Counted from the stretch's first letter, positions 10,921-22,847 are shown. The stretch: 64,000 nucleotides of DNA from Epiperipatus broadwayi (GCA_028023455.1 JAQFVV010012416.1:3205594-3269593), one strand, 5' to 3'. Notes: generated from the letters alone by a model not told the origin. Numbers and translations are program-made.

Positions 10921-11990
10921 TAAAACATTTTTTTCATTGTACTGTTATTCTACATTTAAAAAAGTGCTAAATTACTCTGCAAAATAATTTCATTTTTCAC
11001 CTGCCTTGATTAGTATTAAACAATATTAAAATAAAATAATTTATAACAAATGATTGCTAAATATTAGCATTTTGATAGCAAGTTGGTCACCATTACAATA
11101 TTAACACAAAATGAGATATTGTATACATTTTCATGGATTATTGGCAATATTTCAAAACAATTGAAGAGGGAAGTTATTTCTAAAATACATGTATACTTTA
11201 TAATGATTGGTTAATTTTTTTCATGATAAATAGCAATCCCAAAAAAAGGATTTTGCATAATAAATTTACTTACATAATTATATTTATATTTAGTCATCTT
11301 TGTTTCAAGTAATTTTATATCTTTATCATGAATTATAAAAATGTTATAACCATAAGTAATAATTAAAAACACTGGATCTATTGAGTATGATGAAAGTAAA
11401 GCCTTTGATTAATAGTAATATAAAAAAGACATACCTTGTGGTAATTTATCTTATATGCAAAGAATTCTTAAATATTCAATCAATTAGTTTTTTTGCCATG
11501 CTATACTATGTAATCAGAAAGTGTTTTCCATATACCTTTCTGCTGATTTGATTTGCACATATATCACCAGTACTAGAGAAGTATTATATGTTAATTACAT
11601 ATCAGAAATATTCTCACAAATTTAAAACTTTTGGTTGGGTTTTTTCACTGCCAATATGTCAATAGTAGAGGAATTAGAAAAACAATAGAAACATAGAATG
11701 TTATCTAAATATATGTATGTATGTAAGTGAAAAACTGAAAGGTGAATAAAAGTTATATTCATGATTGAACTCTTTAATAATTAAGTAAAAAAGATCATAT
11801 GATCCCAGATTTGCATAAGTTTTCAAGAAAAGCTTTTTTTTTTCAAATTTTCAGCTCTGCCACCTAGTGAAAGTTTTAATAATAAATAAGTACCAGATAA
11901 TATTGCTCATTAAAACCCTGTATTGAATTATCTTTACTAAACTAGTTTTGGGTTAATACTTTGATAGTAAAAGAATAATAAAAGGGCACA
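10921..11990. other. AT-rich non-coding DNA
   Basis: No gene seen. GCCACCTAGTG near 11860 is an isolated less AT-rich word. Confidence 0.5.
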
Positions 11991-12170
11991 TTTAAATCAA
12001 AATGTGTGTTAGATCTGAAATATCTAGATTCAGGTTTAATTTTTTCCACTGATGAAAGGCATAACTTAGAAATTAGCTTGAGAATATGGATAGAATAGTA
12101 CTGGATAAAAATGTAATAAGCATTTCTAAGCAGCATCTACTGATAACTTGAACTTATGATAGGTGGCAGT
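11990..12170 (+). repeat. Diverged family A-like repeat
   Basis: It shares GGATAGAATAGTAC, AATAAGCATT and the hammerhead-like core with 57930-58060; the two are more like each other than like the main family A copies. Confidence 0.5.
12044..12085 (+). ncRNA. Diverged hammerhead-like motif, family A type
   Basis: Core CUGAUGA and GAAA are both present, separated by AAGGCAUAACUUA, with AUUAGCUU in place of the stem III palindrome. Stems are weak. Confidence 0.35.
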
Positions 12171-12184
12171 ATTGGAGTAAAAAT

Positions 12185-12600
12185 GTATATTAATCATCAT
12201 CACTTTCAATGATTATCCATCCACTGCAGGATGAAAGTCTCTTCAAGTTTAATTGATCATCTCTAATCTCTAGCCTCTCTTCTCCATATTACCCCAACAT
12301 ACTTCCTTATTTTATTCATCTGTCTCACATGTGACCTCTTTCTAGGTCTTTTACAATCTCTTGGAATCCAGTTTAAGATTTTAAATGTCCATGTATTATA
12401 TCTCCTCTAGCAATATGTCCAACCCAATTCCTCTTGAATCTCTTAATTCTTTCAATGATGTCAGTAGCACCCTGTTTGTTCTCTTACCCATGTATTTCAT
12501 TTTTGGTCTCTTCTTGTTACTCCTAACATACATTGTTTCTTACTTTGTTGAGTGTTTTGAAGTCTCTGTATTGCTTTTCTGTTAAGTGTATTATATTATA
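12185..12600 (-). pseudogene. RTE-type LINE ORF2 C-terminal remnant, copy 1
   Basis: Minus-strand frames read CMLGVTR-, then W/C-rich GWTYC, WIPRDCKRPRKRSHVR and a tail ending in REARD, the familiar C-terminal end of RTE/BovB-clade endonuclease-RT proteins (conserved W-A-G-H and R-x-R-P-x-x-R-W motifs, here degraded). Stops and shifts occur. The same segment occurs at 20540-20960 and 47755-47990. Its 3' end lies at the low coordinate, near the word ATCCACTGCAGGATGAAA. Confidence 0.8.
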
Positions 12601-13310
12601 CTAATACAATTTATTATTCTTTCTTTCTCTTCTTTTTCATTTTTGTATATTATTGTCTTCAGTCAATCAACTAATACAAGGTCCAATTAATCATTTTCCT
12701 CTAATACTATCAAACATTTGCCTAAACTAACAATATAATTGTGGCATCACATTTTCATTCTTTAATTATCCTTGTACAGCAAATCTGATACAATTTTTTT
12801 CTTACTTGGTTTTATAGATTTTTATTTTTGTATCTTTAGCTATAAATATAATTTCTTTTAGACATTGCTGTAAAATAGCCATTACATTTGATGATAGAAA
12901 GTTTGAACAACATTATTCACTGATAAATGTAATCCAGCAATAGTAGCACAATCAGCTATTATGGGCGACTACTTAAAAACATCAGTCCATCTCTTTATTA
13001 ATAAATACAGTCTTCTAAGATCTCAATCAATAATCTATCATTGGTTCCCATAAGATAAATGCTAATTCCTGGATAAATTAGTCTTTTCACAATATTCACA
13101 AATACAACTTTTAGAGCAGATACTGACAAAAGATGAACCATTTTAGTTATATTTTTTTATTTGAGTTTTTAAAAGTTTTAACTTCCAATAGTTTAAAACT
13201 TTCATATTGGTCTGTTGTTATCACTTTTCTTTCAATAGACTGTTATAGCCAACACTAATGGATTTCTACTTATAGTTCTAAATTGCTGCTTCTAAACTTA
13301 TTCCTGAACT
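12601..13310. other. AT-rich non-coding DNA
   Basis: No feature recognised. Confidence 0.5.
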
Positions 13311-13313
13311 CAT

Positions 13314-13316
<3 letters not shown>

Positions 13317-13356
<40 letters not shown>

Positions 13357-13400
13357 TATATTATATATATTTATTTATTTATATATATATTTATTTATTT
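13317..13400. repeat. (TA)n and (TTTA)n microsatellite
   Basis: TA dinucleotides to about 13353, then ATTTATTTATATAT-type repeats. Confidence 0.95.
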
Positions 13401-13447
13401 AAATAATAAGTGTAATAATAATAATGCTCAAAGCTACATGGGTTTGT

Positions 13448-13853
13448 AAACCACTCAATCCTTAGATAATCCCAATATCAATCACAATCAATAATTTCAA
13501 ATTGTTGTCAAGGCAACCTCCTTTTAACAGTAAAGATGGAATTCCACCTTTATTAATAGTCCAATATATTTATATAGTCTCTAAAGATTGCAACTTGACC
13601 ACAGAGATTGAAATTATTGATACAAAAAAGTTTAAATAAATGAACTTATTTAAAAAAGTTTATTTAAACTTCTTTGTATCAATAATTTCATTCTCTATGG
13701 TCAAGATGCAATCTTTAGGGTCTATATAAATATGTTGGATCATTAATAAAGGTGAGATTCCATCTTTATTGTTAAAAAAAGTTGCCTTGACAACAGTTAA
13801 AAATTGTTGATTGTTATTGATATTGGGGTTGTGCAAGTGTTGTCTGGTTTTTA
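13448..13853. mobile_element. Foldback element with arms of about 190 bp (family F)
   Basis: The left arm contains CCCAATATCAATCACAATCA, GGCAACCTCCTTTTAACAG, GATTGCAACTTGACCACAGA and GAAATTATTGATACAAA. The right arm carries the same words in reverse complement in mirrored order. The loop is only about 20 bp around TAAATGAACTTATTTA. A single arm occurs alone at 56685-56865, so arms can exist singly. No protein is encoded. Confidence 0.88.
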
Positions 13854-14189
13854 ATGATTTCATATATATAATGTGAAGACTTTTCTACGTGGTTGGAAAA
13901 TCGTTCATATTTATTTCACATTCAAAATTAATAAATCAGATTTTAAAAATTTATTGGATTCCTGATTTTATATTCTTTCTATTTGAAGTGAGAAAAAAAA
14001 TACTTTTCAATTTCTTTGCTGTTTTGAAGAATCATTACTTTAAAATGATAGAATGATTTTCATTTGTTTATTGGTGGAAATGAAATTTAAACTTTGATAA
14101 ATGTTAGAAAAATTAAAAAAATTCTTTTAAATATTTCCAAGATTTTTAATCTACTTACCAGACAATATTTTAGTAAGCTTTTTCACAGA

Positions 14190-14233
14190 GGCAAAATACT
14201 CCATACAGTAGCCCCACTAAGTGTAAGCCAGAA
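14190..14233 (-). repeat. Family A terminal fragment (A2)
   Basis: GGCAAAATACTCCATACAG and AAGTGTAAGCCAGA match the family A left end; the rest is missing. Confidence 0.7.
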
Positions 14234-14755
14234 TGCACTTCTTTTCAGTTCTTCAAAATGAATATATAAATGTCAAATAATTACAGGCTAGTTAATATAG
14301 ATGGTACTTTTATTTAATATGATTATGGTATTCATCAACGAAAGTGTACTTGGCTAAATAAAATAAAGGAAAGAAAGGGGGGAAAACCTGCTATGTAAAC
14401 CTTATGCACATAAGTATGCAAAAGAATGAACATTACTCATAGTTTTTTTCTTCTTCAATTCTTTATCTTCTTTTAAAAATAATCTTATACTTCACAGCTA
14501 GATAATTAGTATTATATTTTTCTAATTTAATTAATAATCAATTGTGATCATGACTCGTCCTCCAAAATATTTTTATTAAGCTTTTTTCTGTAATTCACTA
14601 TAATGAATTTTTCTCATTTTTAAAAATTTTAATCAAACTACTCAATACTTTTATGCTTTATATTTCAAAATTTTCAAAGTTCTCCAATTTATTAATATTT
14701 ATTACTTTTATCTTTTTTGACCTAATCACAATTTCCTTTATTATCAAACCATTTA

Positions 14756-14822
14756 TATATATATATGGCCTCTAGCGGCGACAGTACAGTCTGCAAACCA
14801 CGACCATATATATATATATATA
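14756..14822. repeat. Short GC-richer island between (TA)n tracts
   Basis: About 45 bp containing CCTCTAGCGGCGACAGTAC stands between two TA tracts. CCTCTAGCGGC also occurs in the hairpin at 55699. Confidence 0.6.
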
Positions 14823-16935
14823 ATTCTTTATTGAGTATTATTTTCATAAACCAATTGATAATGATTTTTTATGCCATATTCAAAAAAAATATTTCTCTTT
14901 CCTTCTATTATCTTTTCTGTTTTGGCTGTATTAAGTATAATATAAAAATTTATAACTTGAAGTAATTTACACATGCATTTAATACAATGTAAATGTTTTT
15001 TAAAATTAGTATAACAGTTTTGATTATTCAATATTCTTGCTCAGCTTATAAACTGTTGAACTAAAAAGTTTATAAGCTATGAGAAAAAACTATTGAAAAA
15101 TCAACCCTATCAGTTTGATTAAAGAATTTATTTTTAAAAAAAACCATTTGCTTTGTGTTAAATGCACAGAGAAGTATTAAAAAGTTATTATTCTTTCATA
15201 TTATACCTTTATTTTATCATTAATATTTATTCTACTTAAAAATATCATAATGTTTCTCTAAATTTGTTTTATCAGTTTTTCCTGCTTTTAAAAATATCTT
15301 ACTATATATTATTCACACTAGGATTTATAAGTTTCGATTATTTTTTACATCAAGACTTAAGATAGGAATTTCTGGGACTTCAGAAAAAATGTAACCTACA
15401 ATCTACCTATTTACATAAAACAATAAATAGTATATAATTTTTGAATTGATTAAAAACTAAGATAAAGATCAAATTTTAAATTGAAATAAATTTGACCAGA
15501 AAAAAAAATAAAGATAAAAAATAGATTCCCAAATAATAATCTAGAAATATATATGAAAGTGGATTGTAAAAAAATGATTAGATTATTGTGCAAAAAAGTA
15601 CACAGTAGTATACAAAAATTTTAATTTGATTTTTGATTTCAAAATAAGTTGTGAAAAACCTATATTTATCATGGTTACAGTTAGACTAATTTGCAATGGC
15701 TACAATTGATATATGAGATTAGTTTAACTTTAATTTCATATACTTTTTTAAAATCAAATTAGTTTAAATTTAGCTCATATAGTATAAGTTTTATACCCTT
15801 ATTTTTTAATTTAAAGGTATCTCATACTGCTTGTAGTCTAAACAAAAATAAATTTTATGGTTTACAAATTATCATTATTTTTTACCCTTTTTAAAACAAA
15901 TATTATAATAGTTAATGTAACTAATGCTTACAGTAATAAAAAACAAATTTATTTTATTATAATAACTGATTGTAAAAAAAACCAACTGATTCAATTTAGA
16001 AGCTATTTAAACAAATATAATTTTATTTCTCCATTTTTGAAAGTTTATGATTATAATTTTTTTAATTTTTGTATACAAACATTTTACTATTTAAATTTGG
16101 ACAATATAATTGTCAATTTAAACATCAGGCATATAATACTTCTAGTCTTTAGATATGTGCAGTCAGTAATGGTTGACATTTATAGGAATGAGTGCATGGT
16201 GATTTTAATATACATTTAAAAACAGCCCATGACTGGAGGTTGATTTTTTTTTATGATTTAATATTTATTATAAATTATTTTTATAATAAAAATATCAAAT
16301 TTAGAATGCAAAACAAAACTTTTTTTTAGAGACCGTACAAGATACTGCTTGTAGAATTTTCATGGCAAAACCATGTTGTAGCCATTGTGGGTTAATAAAA
16401 TAAGTACAAATTTAGTGAGTAAAAACAATAGTTCCTTTTTATCATTAGATGGCACACTTTACAAATGGAAAATTGATCAATAAAAATTAAAATTAAGATA
16501 TATAGTAAAACTATTTATTTTTACAACTATAATTATGAAATAATATAAATTAATCAATAAAAAATTAAAATACAATATATAGAGAAAATATTTATATGTA
16601 TAAATATAATTACAAAAAATAACAAAATAATTAATAATTATTCTTTAGTACTGAATTTTCTTACTTACTTTGTCTCATTTTTGCATATTTAATTTTCTTT
16701 AAAAAATATTTGATCTTGGAAAACTTTTTCTATTGCTCATAACAGAAAAAAAAATTCCTTGAAATATTTGTCCTGGAAATTCCTGTAATCAAAACTCTAG
16801 TTCCTTCAAGGGTCTGCATACTTCTTTGCACTTTTCACTTTATGCTGCTCAATTATTTTGCTTTTTATACAACATGCTATTCATAAAACATTCTCTATGT
16901 CATCGTAAACAGAACAGAAATGTTTTTTGCCAATC
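14823..16935. other. Very AT-rich non-coding DNA with small hairpins
   Basis: A clear small hairpin is at 15041-15075 (AGCTTATAAACT / AGTTTATAAGCT) within weaker inverted similarity of about 14925-15180. CATGGTTACA and CAATGGCTACAA near 15670-15710 recur inverted near 16365-16390. The open frame at 15857-16219 looks like chance. Confidence 0.5.
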
Positions 16936-17113
16936 ACAATATGTATTAAACCATTAAACATTGCATGATCACTATCTCTTATACTAGCACACAATTGTTA
17001 TTAAACAAGGCAAAACTCTCCATACATAGTGCCACCCTGTGCCAACCAGAGAAATCAATGTATGCCAGAAGGTTTGTGCATAAAATCCCTATCTAGTGCC
17101 TACTCATCCAATA

Positions 17114-17157
17114 TCCCCAGACTAGTTTCTGGCTTGTGGCCTTTGTCAGTGAGGAAC
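17114..17157 (-). ncRNA. Hammerhead-like motif, family A, mutated core
   Basis: Stem II GGC/GCC, GAAA and stem III ACUAGU are perfect, and stem I UUCCUCA/UGGGGA pairs, but the core reads CUGACAA instead of CUGAUGA, so cleavage is not expected. Confidence 0.5.
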
Positions 17158-17315
17158 CTTGTATCTGAGAGCACTGCACCTAGATCTTAGGATCTAATGC
17201 AACCCTCCAGCTGCCACCTTTTAACTCTACTTGATTACAAAACTTTGAGAACAAAATTGAAAACACAATAATATTTTCAATCTAAGCTCAATAGTTTATA
17301 GCTCTCAGATCCAAG

Positions 17316-17358
17316 GTTCCTCACTGATGAAGGCCAGAAGTCAGAAACTAGTCTGAAA
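17316..17358 (+). ncRNA. Hammerhead-like motif, family A, intact core
   Basis: UUCCUCA, core CUGAUGA, stem II GGC/GUC around CAGAA, GAAA, palindromic stem III ACUAGU, H17 = C, then UGAAAU. Both cores intact; stem I weak. Confidence 0.6.
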
Positions 17359-17844
17359 TATTGGATGTGTAGGCACTAGATAGGTATTTTATGCACAAGC
17401 CTTCTGGCATCCATTGATTACTCTGGTTGGCACAGGGTGGCACTACTGTATGGAGACTTTTGCCTTGTTTAACACAGTATGTATTGTGAAACTTTTGGTG
17501 ATGATTCTAGTTATTAAGAAATAATTGTGCTGAAAAACTTGCAAGAAAATTCAATGCATCACTGATAAAAGTCATAGTTCTCTGTTGCTTAATTATCACT
17601 TAAAATCTCAAATAGTTTTGCCTTTTATGAAATACTATCAATAAAAAACGTTCTTAGTGCCAAAGAAGAGCTTTCCTTTTTACTTTCTTTGTCTATCAAT
17701 TATCAATAGTCAGATGAGAATTCAAATAATTTTTCATCCATATTTTATTTTCTGTTAACAGCAACTCCAAACCCATTAATTAATTAATATTAGATGTTCT
17801 ATATCTCAAAAAAAATTATAAGCCTGATGGAAATTGTTTTTTAA

Positions 17845-18320
17845 ACTAGAAAAAAACGGCTGATGAAACCATTACCCATCTTCTACATGACTGCCCATTC
17901 CTTAGCCCACTCAGAACTTTCATCCATCAAAAGTTTCAATAGACTATAGAAATATGCTTTGCATTCAAAACACCATCAAGATGGGCATATTTTCAACCAT
18001 TAGAACATCCATTTTCCTCACTTTTGCAGTCTGGCCCACCAGGTGCAAGTACATCTTTGGACAGAAAAATAACAAGGTCAGTGACACCTTCATAAAACTA
18101 TTAAGAAGTACTCATGATAGAGAACAGCTTCTTGCACCAGACTGTCTATACATTGAATCCTGGGCTAGCGTAGACCTAGTCTAGTAATAATATGCAACTC
18201 AAGGCATTAGGCTATCCAGCAGAAAATTAATTAGCAGAAGACTCAAGTCCAAAGATTGATTTGTCATGTATTCTTTTTTGATTTAGTTAATAAAATTCTA
18301 TTTTTGAAAAAAAAAAAAAA
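17845..18320 (+). pseudogene. LINE 3' end with poly(A) tail, 5'-truncated
   Basis: A frame opens into TADETITHLLHDCPF, a C-terminal motif (E-x-x-x-H-L-L-x-x-C-P) common to several LINE clades, then a stop and frameshifts. The segment ends with AATAAAATTCTATTTTTG and about 14 A residues (18307-18320), the mark of a reverse-transcribed poly(A) RNA. Only the last 475 bp are present. Clade not assigned and no convincing target duplication found. Confidence 0.7.
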
Positions 18321-19240
18321 GATCCTAGATTAATCTGAAATTTCTCTTTTGATTTTTGCACAAAACTTTAATTTGCTTAATTCTGTCTAAAGTAAATTTT
18401 GAATGCATTTTTTATACAATGCTAGTAAACATTTATTTTTTACATTTTTCTAATATATAAAGACTTTAACAAACAAGATTTATATATTATTCAAATATAT
18501 TTCTTTATATCAAAGCAGTAAACTAAGCTTAACGTTATTTTTACGAATCAATTCTCTTCACTCTTATCCAGAGCCATTTACTGTAAACTTGGGTAATCAA
18601 TAGAGACAGATAGTATACGGCTATAAAAGCTTCATATCTACGATGGATTTGGATTTTTCTCTTTATTTGGAAATAGGTATTTTCATGCACTATATTATCT
18701 AGAGTCTCTTAATTACTCAAACATACAACAGATGGTTCTAGTATAGAATGAAAATAATTGCTCTTGGAGTCATATGAAAAATCATGTGATTTTGTTGATA
18801 TTATGTTATTTTTTAAATTATATTAATATATTCAGAGCCAAGTAGTCAGTTGGTAGCTGAATAATTATATTTTAAAAAATAAAAAAACAAGAAAAGTCTA
18901 ATTAAAAATTCAAGAATTTATTTACTCTGAATAATAATCATAATATTAGTAAGATATTAATAATTCAACTTACTAATTTGTTGGTAGGAATCATTCGGAT
19001 CTCTTGATGAAAGTTTGAATCACCTTAGAGATTTAATCTCTATAAAGATCAATCTCCTTAGAAATCTAGTATCTATATAGTCTTTTTAACTTAGTAGTTT
19101 GTAACTCTATAATTCTGTAAGCACCTTACTGCTCACACACATTAATGTAGAGGGAATCCAATTAGATTCTTGACAAAAGCTCTTCTTTTTTAATATCCAG
19201 AACATCTTCCCTTTTACTAGTTTTTTTCTGCAGGAGTTTT
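18321..19240. other. AT-rich non-coding DNA
   Basis: No feature recognised. Confidence 0.5.
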
Positions 19241-19246
19241 GACACA

Positions 19247-19318
19247 CCTTTTATATCACTTCTTTCATCTTACTTAATTCTTCCTTTTATATCACTTCTT
19301 TCATCTTACTTAATTCTT
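19247..19318. repeat. Exact 36-bp tandem duplication
   Basis: Units 19247-19282 and 19283-19318 are identical, beginning CCTTTTATATCACTTC. Recent slippage or duplication. Confidence 0.95.
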
Positions 19319-19749
19319 CTGCAAACTTTTTATTCACCATTGCTAATTGCATAAAATAAACTTTTCTTTACATAAAAATTAGCCTGTTGCTATTTTCAGT
19401 AAGTATTCCTTTTTGCAGAAATTAATTATTCATTAATTTCTTTTCTGGACTATCCTAGCATTAACATAAACAGCTTGCACACAAACCTTTATTTATTCTT
19501 TAATAAATAATTTATATATGTGTGTGTACACAGCATATATCTACATCTTAGTTTACAATTTTTTAAAGTTTTATTTAATATATTAAATTTAACACAAAAG
19601 ACCTAATAATTCTTTTCCTATGATTTGATCTAGGCATTAAGTCACTGAAATAATTTAAAAACAAATTTCAGGTCGTAAGCAATCTGAGGATTTTTTAGCA
19701 AATCTAGCTGGACATATAGTAAGATAAAATAAAACATTCTTTTAAATAA

Positions 19750-20010
19750 CCCTTAAAACAGTGACAAAATCTCCATACAGTAGTGCCACCCAGTGCAAGC
19801 CATAGCAATCAATGGGTGAAAGAAGGTTTGTCATAAAATCTCTATCTAGTGTCTACTCATCCAATATCCCAAGACTAGTTTCTAGCTTGGGGCTAAACCT
19901 TCTTGCATCCACTGATTACTAAGGCTTTCACTGGGTGATTCTACTGTAAGGAGAGGTTGTTATTGTTTTAACAACTTCTATAAGCATAGGAAATGGTGAT
20001 CATGTGATGC
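19750..20010. repeat. Family A copy A4, internally deleted
   Basis: The left arm (AAAATCTCCATACAGTAGTG onward) runs to AGACTAGTTTCTAGCTTG, half-way through the hammerhead, then jumps straight into the right arm (AACCTTCTTGCATCCACTGA). The right end is followed by GATCATGTGATG, the outer family word. Confidence 0.75.
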
Positions 20011-20450
20011 TAAATAATCCTTTGTATGGCAGAAGCCTCTCTTGCAATCTCTTATAGAGCAAGAGTGAAGATGGAAATATTTCTTACCAGAACTACCAGT
20101 TGTCAAGGGATGATAATTTTAGTATTTTCCTCAATTAATACTGAATGGACAGTGGAGTTGGCTGTGGATCATATACCTTCAAAAAATATAAACTTGATTG
20201 AAACCTAATTTTTAGCTGGAGGATGAAGATTCTAAATTAATATAGATAAATCAGATATTCTCTCTTTCTAACCTCAATGTATATATAAACAAAGGGAGTA
20301 AATCACCCTTCTCCAGGCTTTGACTTAAAAGCATTTTAAATGTTGAGCAAAGAATTGAGAATAGAATGAATCCACCTACTACAATCAAGTTTTAAAGTTA
20401 TCTTTATTATCTTTTTACATTTATACCAAAATTGAGTTTGAATATTATGC

Positions 20451-20540
20451 ATTTCAATTTCAATCATATATATATATAGTATATATATGATATCCATTTC
20501 AATTTCAATCATATATATATATAGTATATATATGATATCC
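20451..20540. repeat. 45-bp tandem duplication with palindromic TA core
   Basis: Units 20451-20495 and 20496-20540 match; each holds the palindrome TCATATA...TATATGA. It abuts the 3' end of the RTE fragment on its right, where such LINEs often carry short tandem repeats. Confidence 0.9.
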
Positions 20541-20960
20541 ACAGCATCATTTTCAAGCATTATTGGTCTATTGCAGGAGCTCAATCCATCTTCTCCAACC
20601 TTTCAATTCATCTTCTCAAATTTCTGCTTTCTCTTCTCCACATCACTCCAGTGCAGCTCCTTATTTTATCCATCCATCTCACATGTGGCCTTTTTCTAGA
20701 TCTTTTACAATCTCTTGGAATCCACTTTAATATTTTGACTGTCCAGCTATTATCATTTCTTCTAGCAATATGTCCAGCTTAACTCCACTTCAGTCTCATA
20801 ATTCTTTCAATAATATCAGTAATACCTGTTTGTTCTCTTACCCATGTATTTCATTTTCAATTTTTTTTAGCCATTCCTAACATACATCTTTCATTGAGTG
20901 ATCTGAAGTCTCTGTATTGCTCTTCTGTTAAGTGTACAAGTCTCACATCTGGATATAAAA
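20541..20960 (-). pseudogene. RTE-type LINE ORF2 C-terminal remnant, copy 2
   Basis: Minus-strand frames give RCMLGMAKK (about 20880), GHIARRND, WIPRDCKRSRKRPHVRWMD (about 20665-20720) and RRESRN, matching the RTE/BovB C-terminus. Several stops break it. The best preserved of the three C-terminal copies. Confidence 0.85.
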
Positions 20961-21019
20961 ACTGGTAATGCACATTTATTAAAAACTGTACTTTCCAATA
21001 ACATAGGCATATTTCCTTT

Positions 21020-21095
21020 TATAAAACACTCCAGAAAATATATCATTTACTTTTATATAATAAAAGTAAATGATATATTTTCTGGAAAATGTATC
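21020..21095. repeat. Small inverted repeat
   Basis: CCAGAAAATATATCATTTAC is mirrored by GTAAATGATATATTTTCTGG around a TTTATATAATA-type loop. Confidence 0.9.
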
Positions 21096-21125
21096 ATTTA
21101 TATCTGTAACCTGTGAAAATCTTCA

Positions 21126-21149
21126 TATATATATATATATATATATATA
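21126..21149. repeat. (TA)n microsatellite
   Basis: Twelve TA units; a second run lies at 21394-21418. The two runs follow direct repeats reading AACC-GTG-AAATCTTC (about 21108 and 21370). Confidence 0.9.
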
Positions 21150-21269
21150 GAAAGATTTCTTTAAAAAACATTCTTAAATTTAACATTTTTGCTATTGGTG
21201 GGATTTTTAATGTTTTATTTCAAACCAGTGATTGTAGCGCCTCTACAACCGTCTTTCTACCTTTTTATA

Positions 21270-21309
21270 ACTCTGTGGATGGCTTGTGTGACCAAGTCGA
21301 AACGTCAGT
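21270..21309 (+). ncRNA. Hammerhead-like motif, GAAACGUC type
   Basis: Stem I ACU/AGU (21270-21272 and 21307-21309), core CUGUGGA (one conserved-core change, A6 to U, from CUGANGA), six-pair stem II GGCUUG/CAAGUC (21281-21286 and 21293-21298), GAAA, then a two-pair stem III ACGU and C17. GAAACGUC with a minimal stem III is the form described for Penelope-like elements. It lies in a segment of ordinary base composition bracketed by (TA)n tracts. Confidence 0.6.
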
Positions 21310-21618
21310 ATATTGATATTAAAAGTTTTTAACACGGATGAACCCGCAAAATATGTATTTTATATATTTAACCCGTGCAAATCTTCGTTTTAACATATAT
21401 ATATATATATATATATATAACTTTGTTTAACACCAGAAGAAAGTAATACTTGTATCATCAAATAAACAATGTGAATTGGGTCAATAGATATATTGTACAA
21501 ATTATGCAATTGGCAATCAATCATAGGCATAATATTAAAGCAAACAGGGTTTAAAGAAATTAACTAGTAGACTATGCTTCATATAAAGTAGAAACAAAGT
21601 ACAGATATTTAAACATTG

Positions 21619-21864
21619 CTTAGAATAGAAATGAGGAGATAATATTTATGTAAACAAAGAACAGCTTAACCTTTGATGTTACCAAGAAATTATTAATTAT
21701 TACTAATTGGCAATTCCAGAGGCTAAACAAGTTTTTTCATTAACCTGTAATAGCTTTAGGAATTGTCAATTAGTAAGTAATTGATAATTTCTTGGTAACA
21801 TCAAAGATTAAAGGTGATCTCTGTTTATATGAATATTATTTCCTCATTTCTATTATTTTGCTTT
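21619..21864. mobile_element. Foldback element, family G copy 1
   Basis: Left arm AGAATAGAAATGAGGAGATA, CTTTGATGTTACCAAGAAAT and TACTAATTGGCAATTCC is mirrored on the right. The centre is TTTTTTCATTAACCTGTAAT. A second copy with a larger loop is at 37100-37425. Confidence 0.85.
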
Positions 21865-22520
21865 AGCATAGCACACAATTGAAAAAATCTAAAATACTTT
21901 ATTACCAAGCATTCAGTCAGCGATACAAGCACAGTTATGGTCTATGTACAATATCTAATCACAGTCTATGTGTGTTCAAATGTGAAAACAGAAATTTAAT
22001 GTATGAAAACCTCAACAATAATTATAAAAGATGTCATACAATGAGATGTAAATCCAGGGCATGCATGAATAACAATATGAGTCCAGGTAATACATTAAAT
22101 AATCCATTAGTAATTAGTATAAGCATGTCTGTATTTCTTTTAGTGTAAGGTAGTTTTCATCAATTGCAGAGCTAAGAAGTATGAAACAATAGCACAAATG
22201 GGTGATGTAAAGTCCATATTTGACAACTTTGTAGCATCATGAAACAAAGATTTAAAATACTTTTCTTTAATCTAGAATTTTTGTTTGAAATGGGAAATCT
22301 TGGTATCTGATTTTTAACCCATTTTTATCAAACAGATTTTCTTCAAATTTTCTGCACACATTTGGTTTCCATGGTAATGCAATAATATTGCAATGCAATA
22401 TTTTAGAGTTATCCAGCCTAAGCTACATATAAAACAGCATTCAGATCAGTTTGGTATATTTTTGGGGGAATTTACAGTTAATTAAAAGAAAAGAAAAAAA
22501 TTAAAGGATTATTTTTCTTT
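21865..22520. other. Non-coding DNA
   Basis: An 89-codon frame at 21879-22148 has no recognisable domain; otherwise nothing seen. Confidence 0.45.
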
Positions 22521-22523
22521 AGA

Positions 22524-22847
22524 TTGTTATAATAAACTAAAGATTAGCCTTTCAAGTTAACGTACATGCGATTTTATGAATGTTAATAATAATAAATGAA
22601 TACTTTCATTTCCAACACAAGATAAAGTCTTTGTGAATGAATAAATGAATCCACTTATTCATTCAACCCAAATGCTTATGTATGAGCAAATCTTAAGTAT
22701 TGGATATGAATGAATAAGTGGATTCATTTATTCATTTGCAAAGACTTTATCTTGTGTTGGAAATGAAAGTATTCATTTATTAGTATTAACATTCGTAAAA
22801 GCACATGTACATTAGCTTGAAAGGCCAATCTTTAGTTTATTACAATT
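22524..22847. mobile_element. Long near-perfect foldback, arms about 140 bp
   Basis: AATAAACTAAAGATTAGCCT, AAAGTATTCATTTATTA-type and CAACACAAGATAAAGTCTTT words occur on both arms in mirrored order, with a loop of about 40 bp near 22670-22705. Few mismatches, so relatively young. No coding potential. Confidence 0.9.

Larger units (their letters stand above)
16936..17490. repeat. Family A foldback repeat, copy A3 (nearly full, two arms)
   Basis: The left arm starts near ACCATTAAACATTGCATGAT and passes GGCAAAACTCTCCATACA, a minus-strand hammerhead and the words TGAGAGCACTGCACCTAGAT. The right arm mirrors it with a plus-strand hammerhead and ends CTGTATGGAGACTTTTGCCT. This is the best copy for defining the family: arms of about 200-270 bp, spacer about 60 bp. 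Confidence 0.85.

Noticed and set aside
15857-16219. 120-codon AT-rich open frame
   Set aside because: Composition-driven residues, no domain or neighbouring coding signal; looks like chance.
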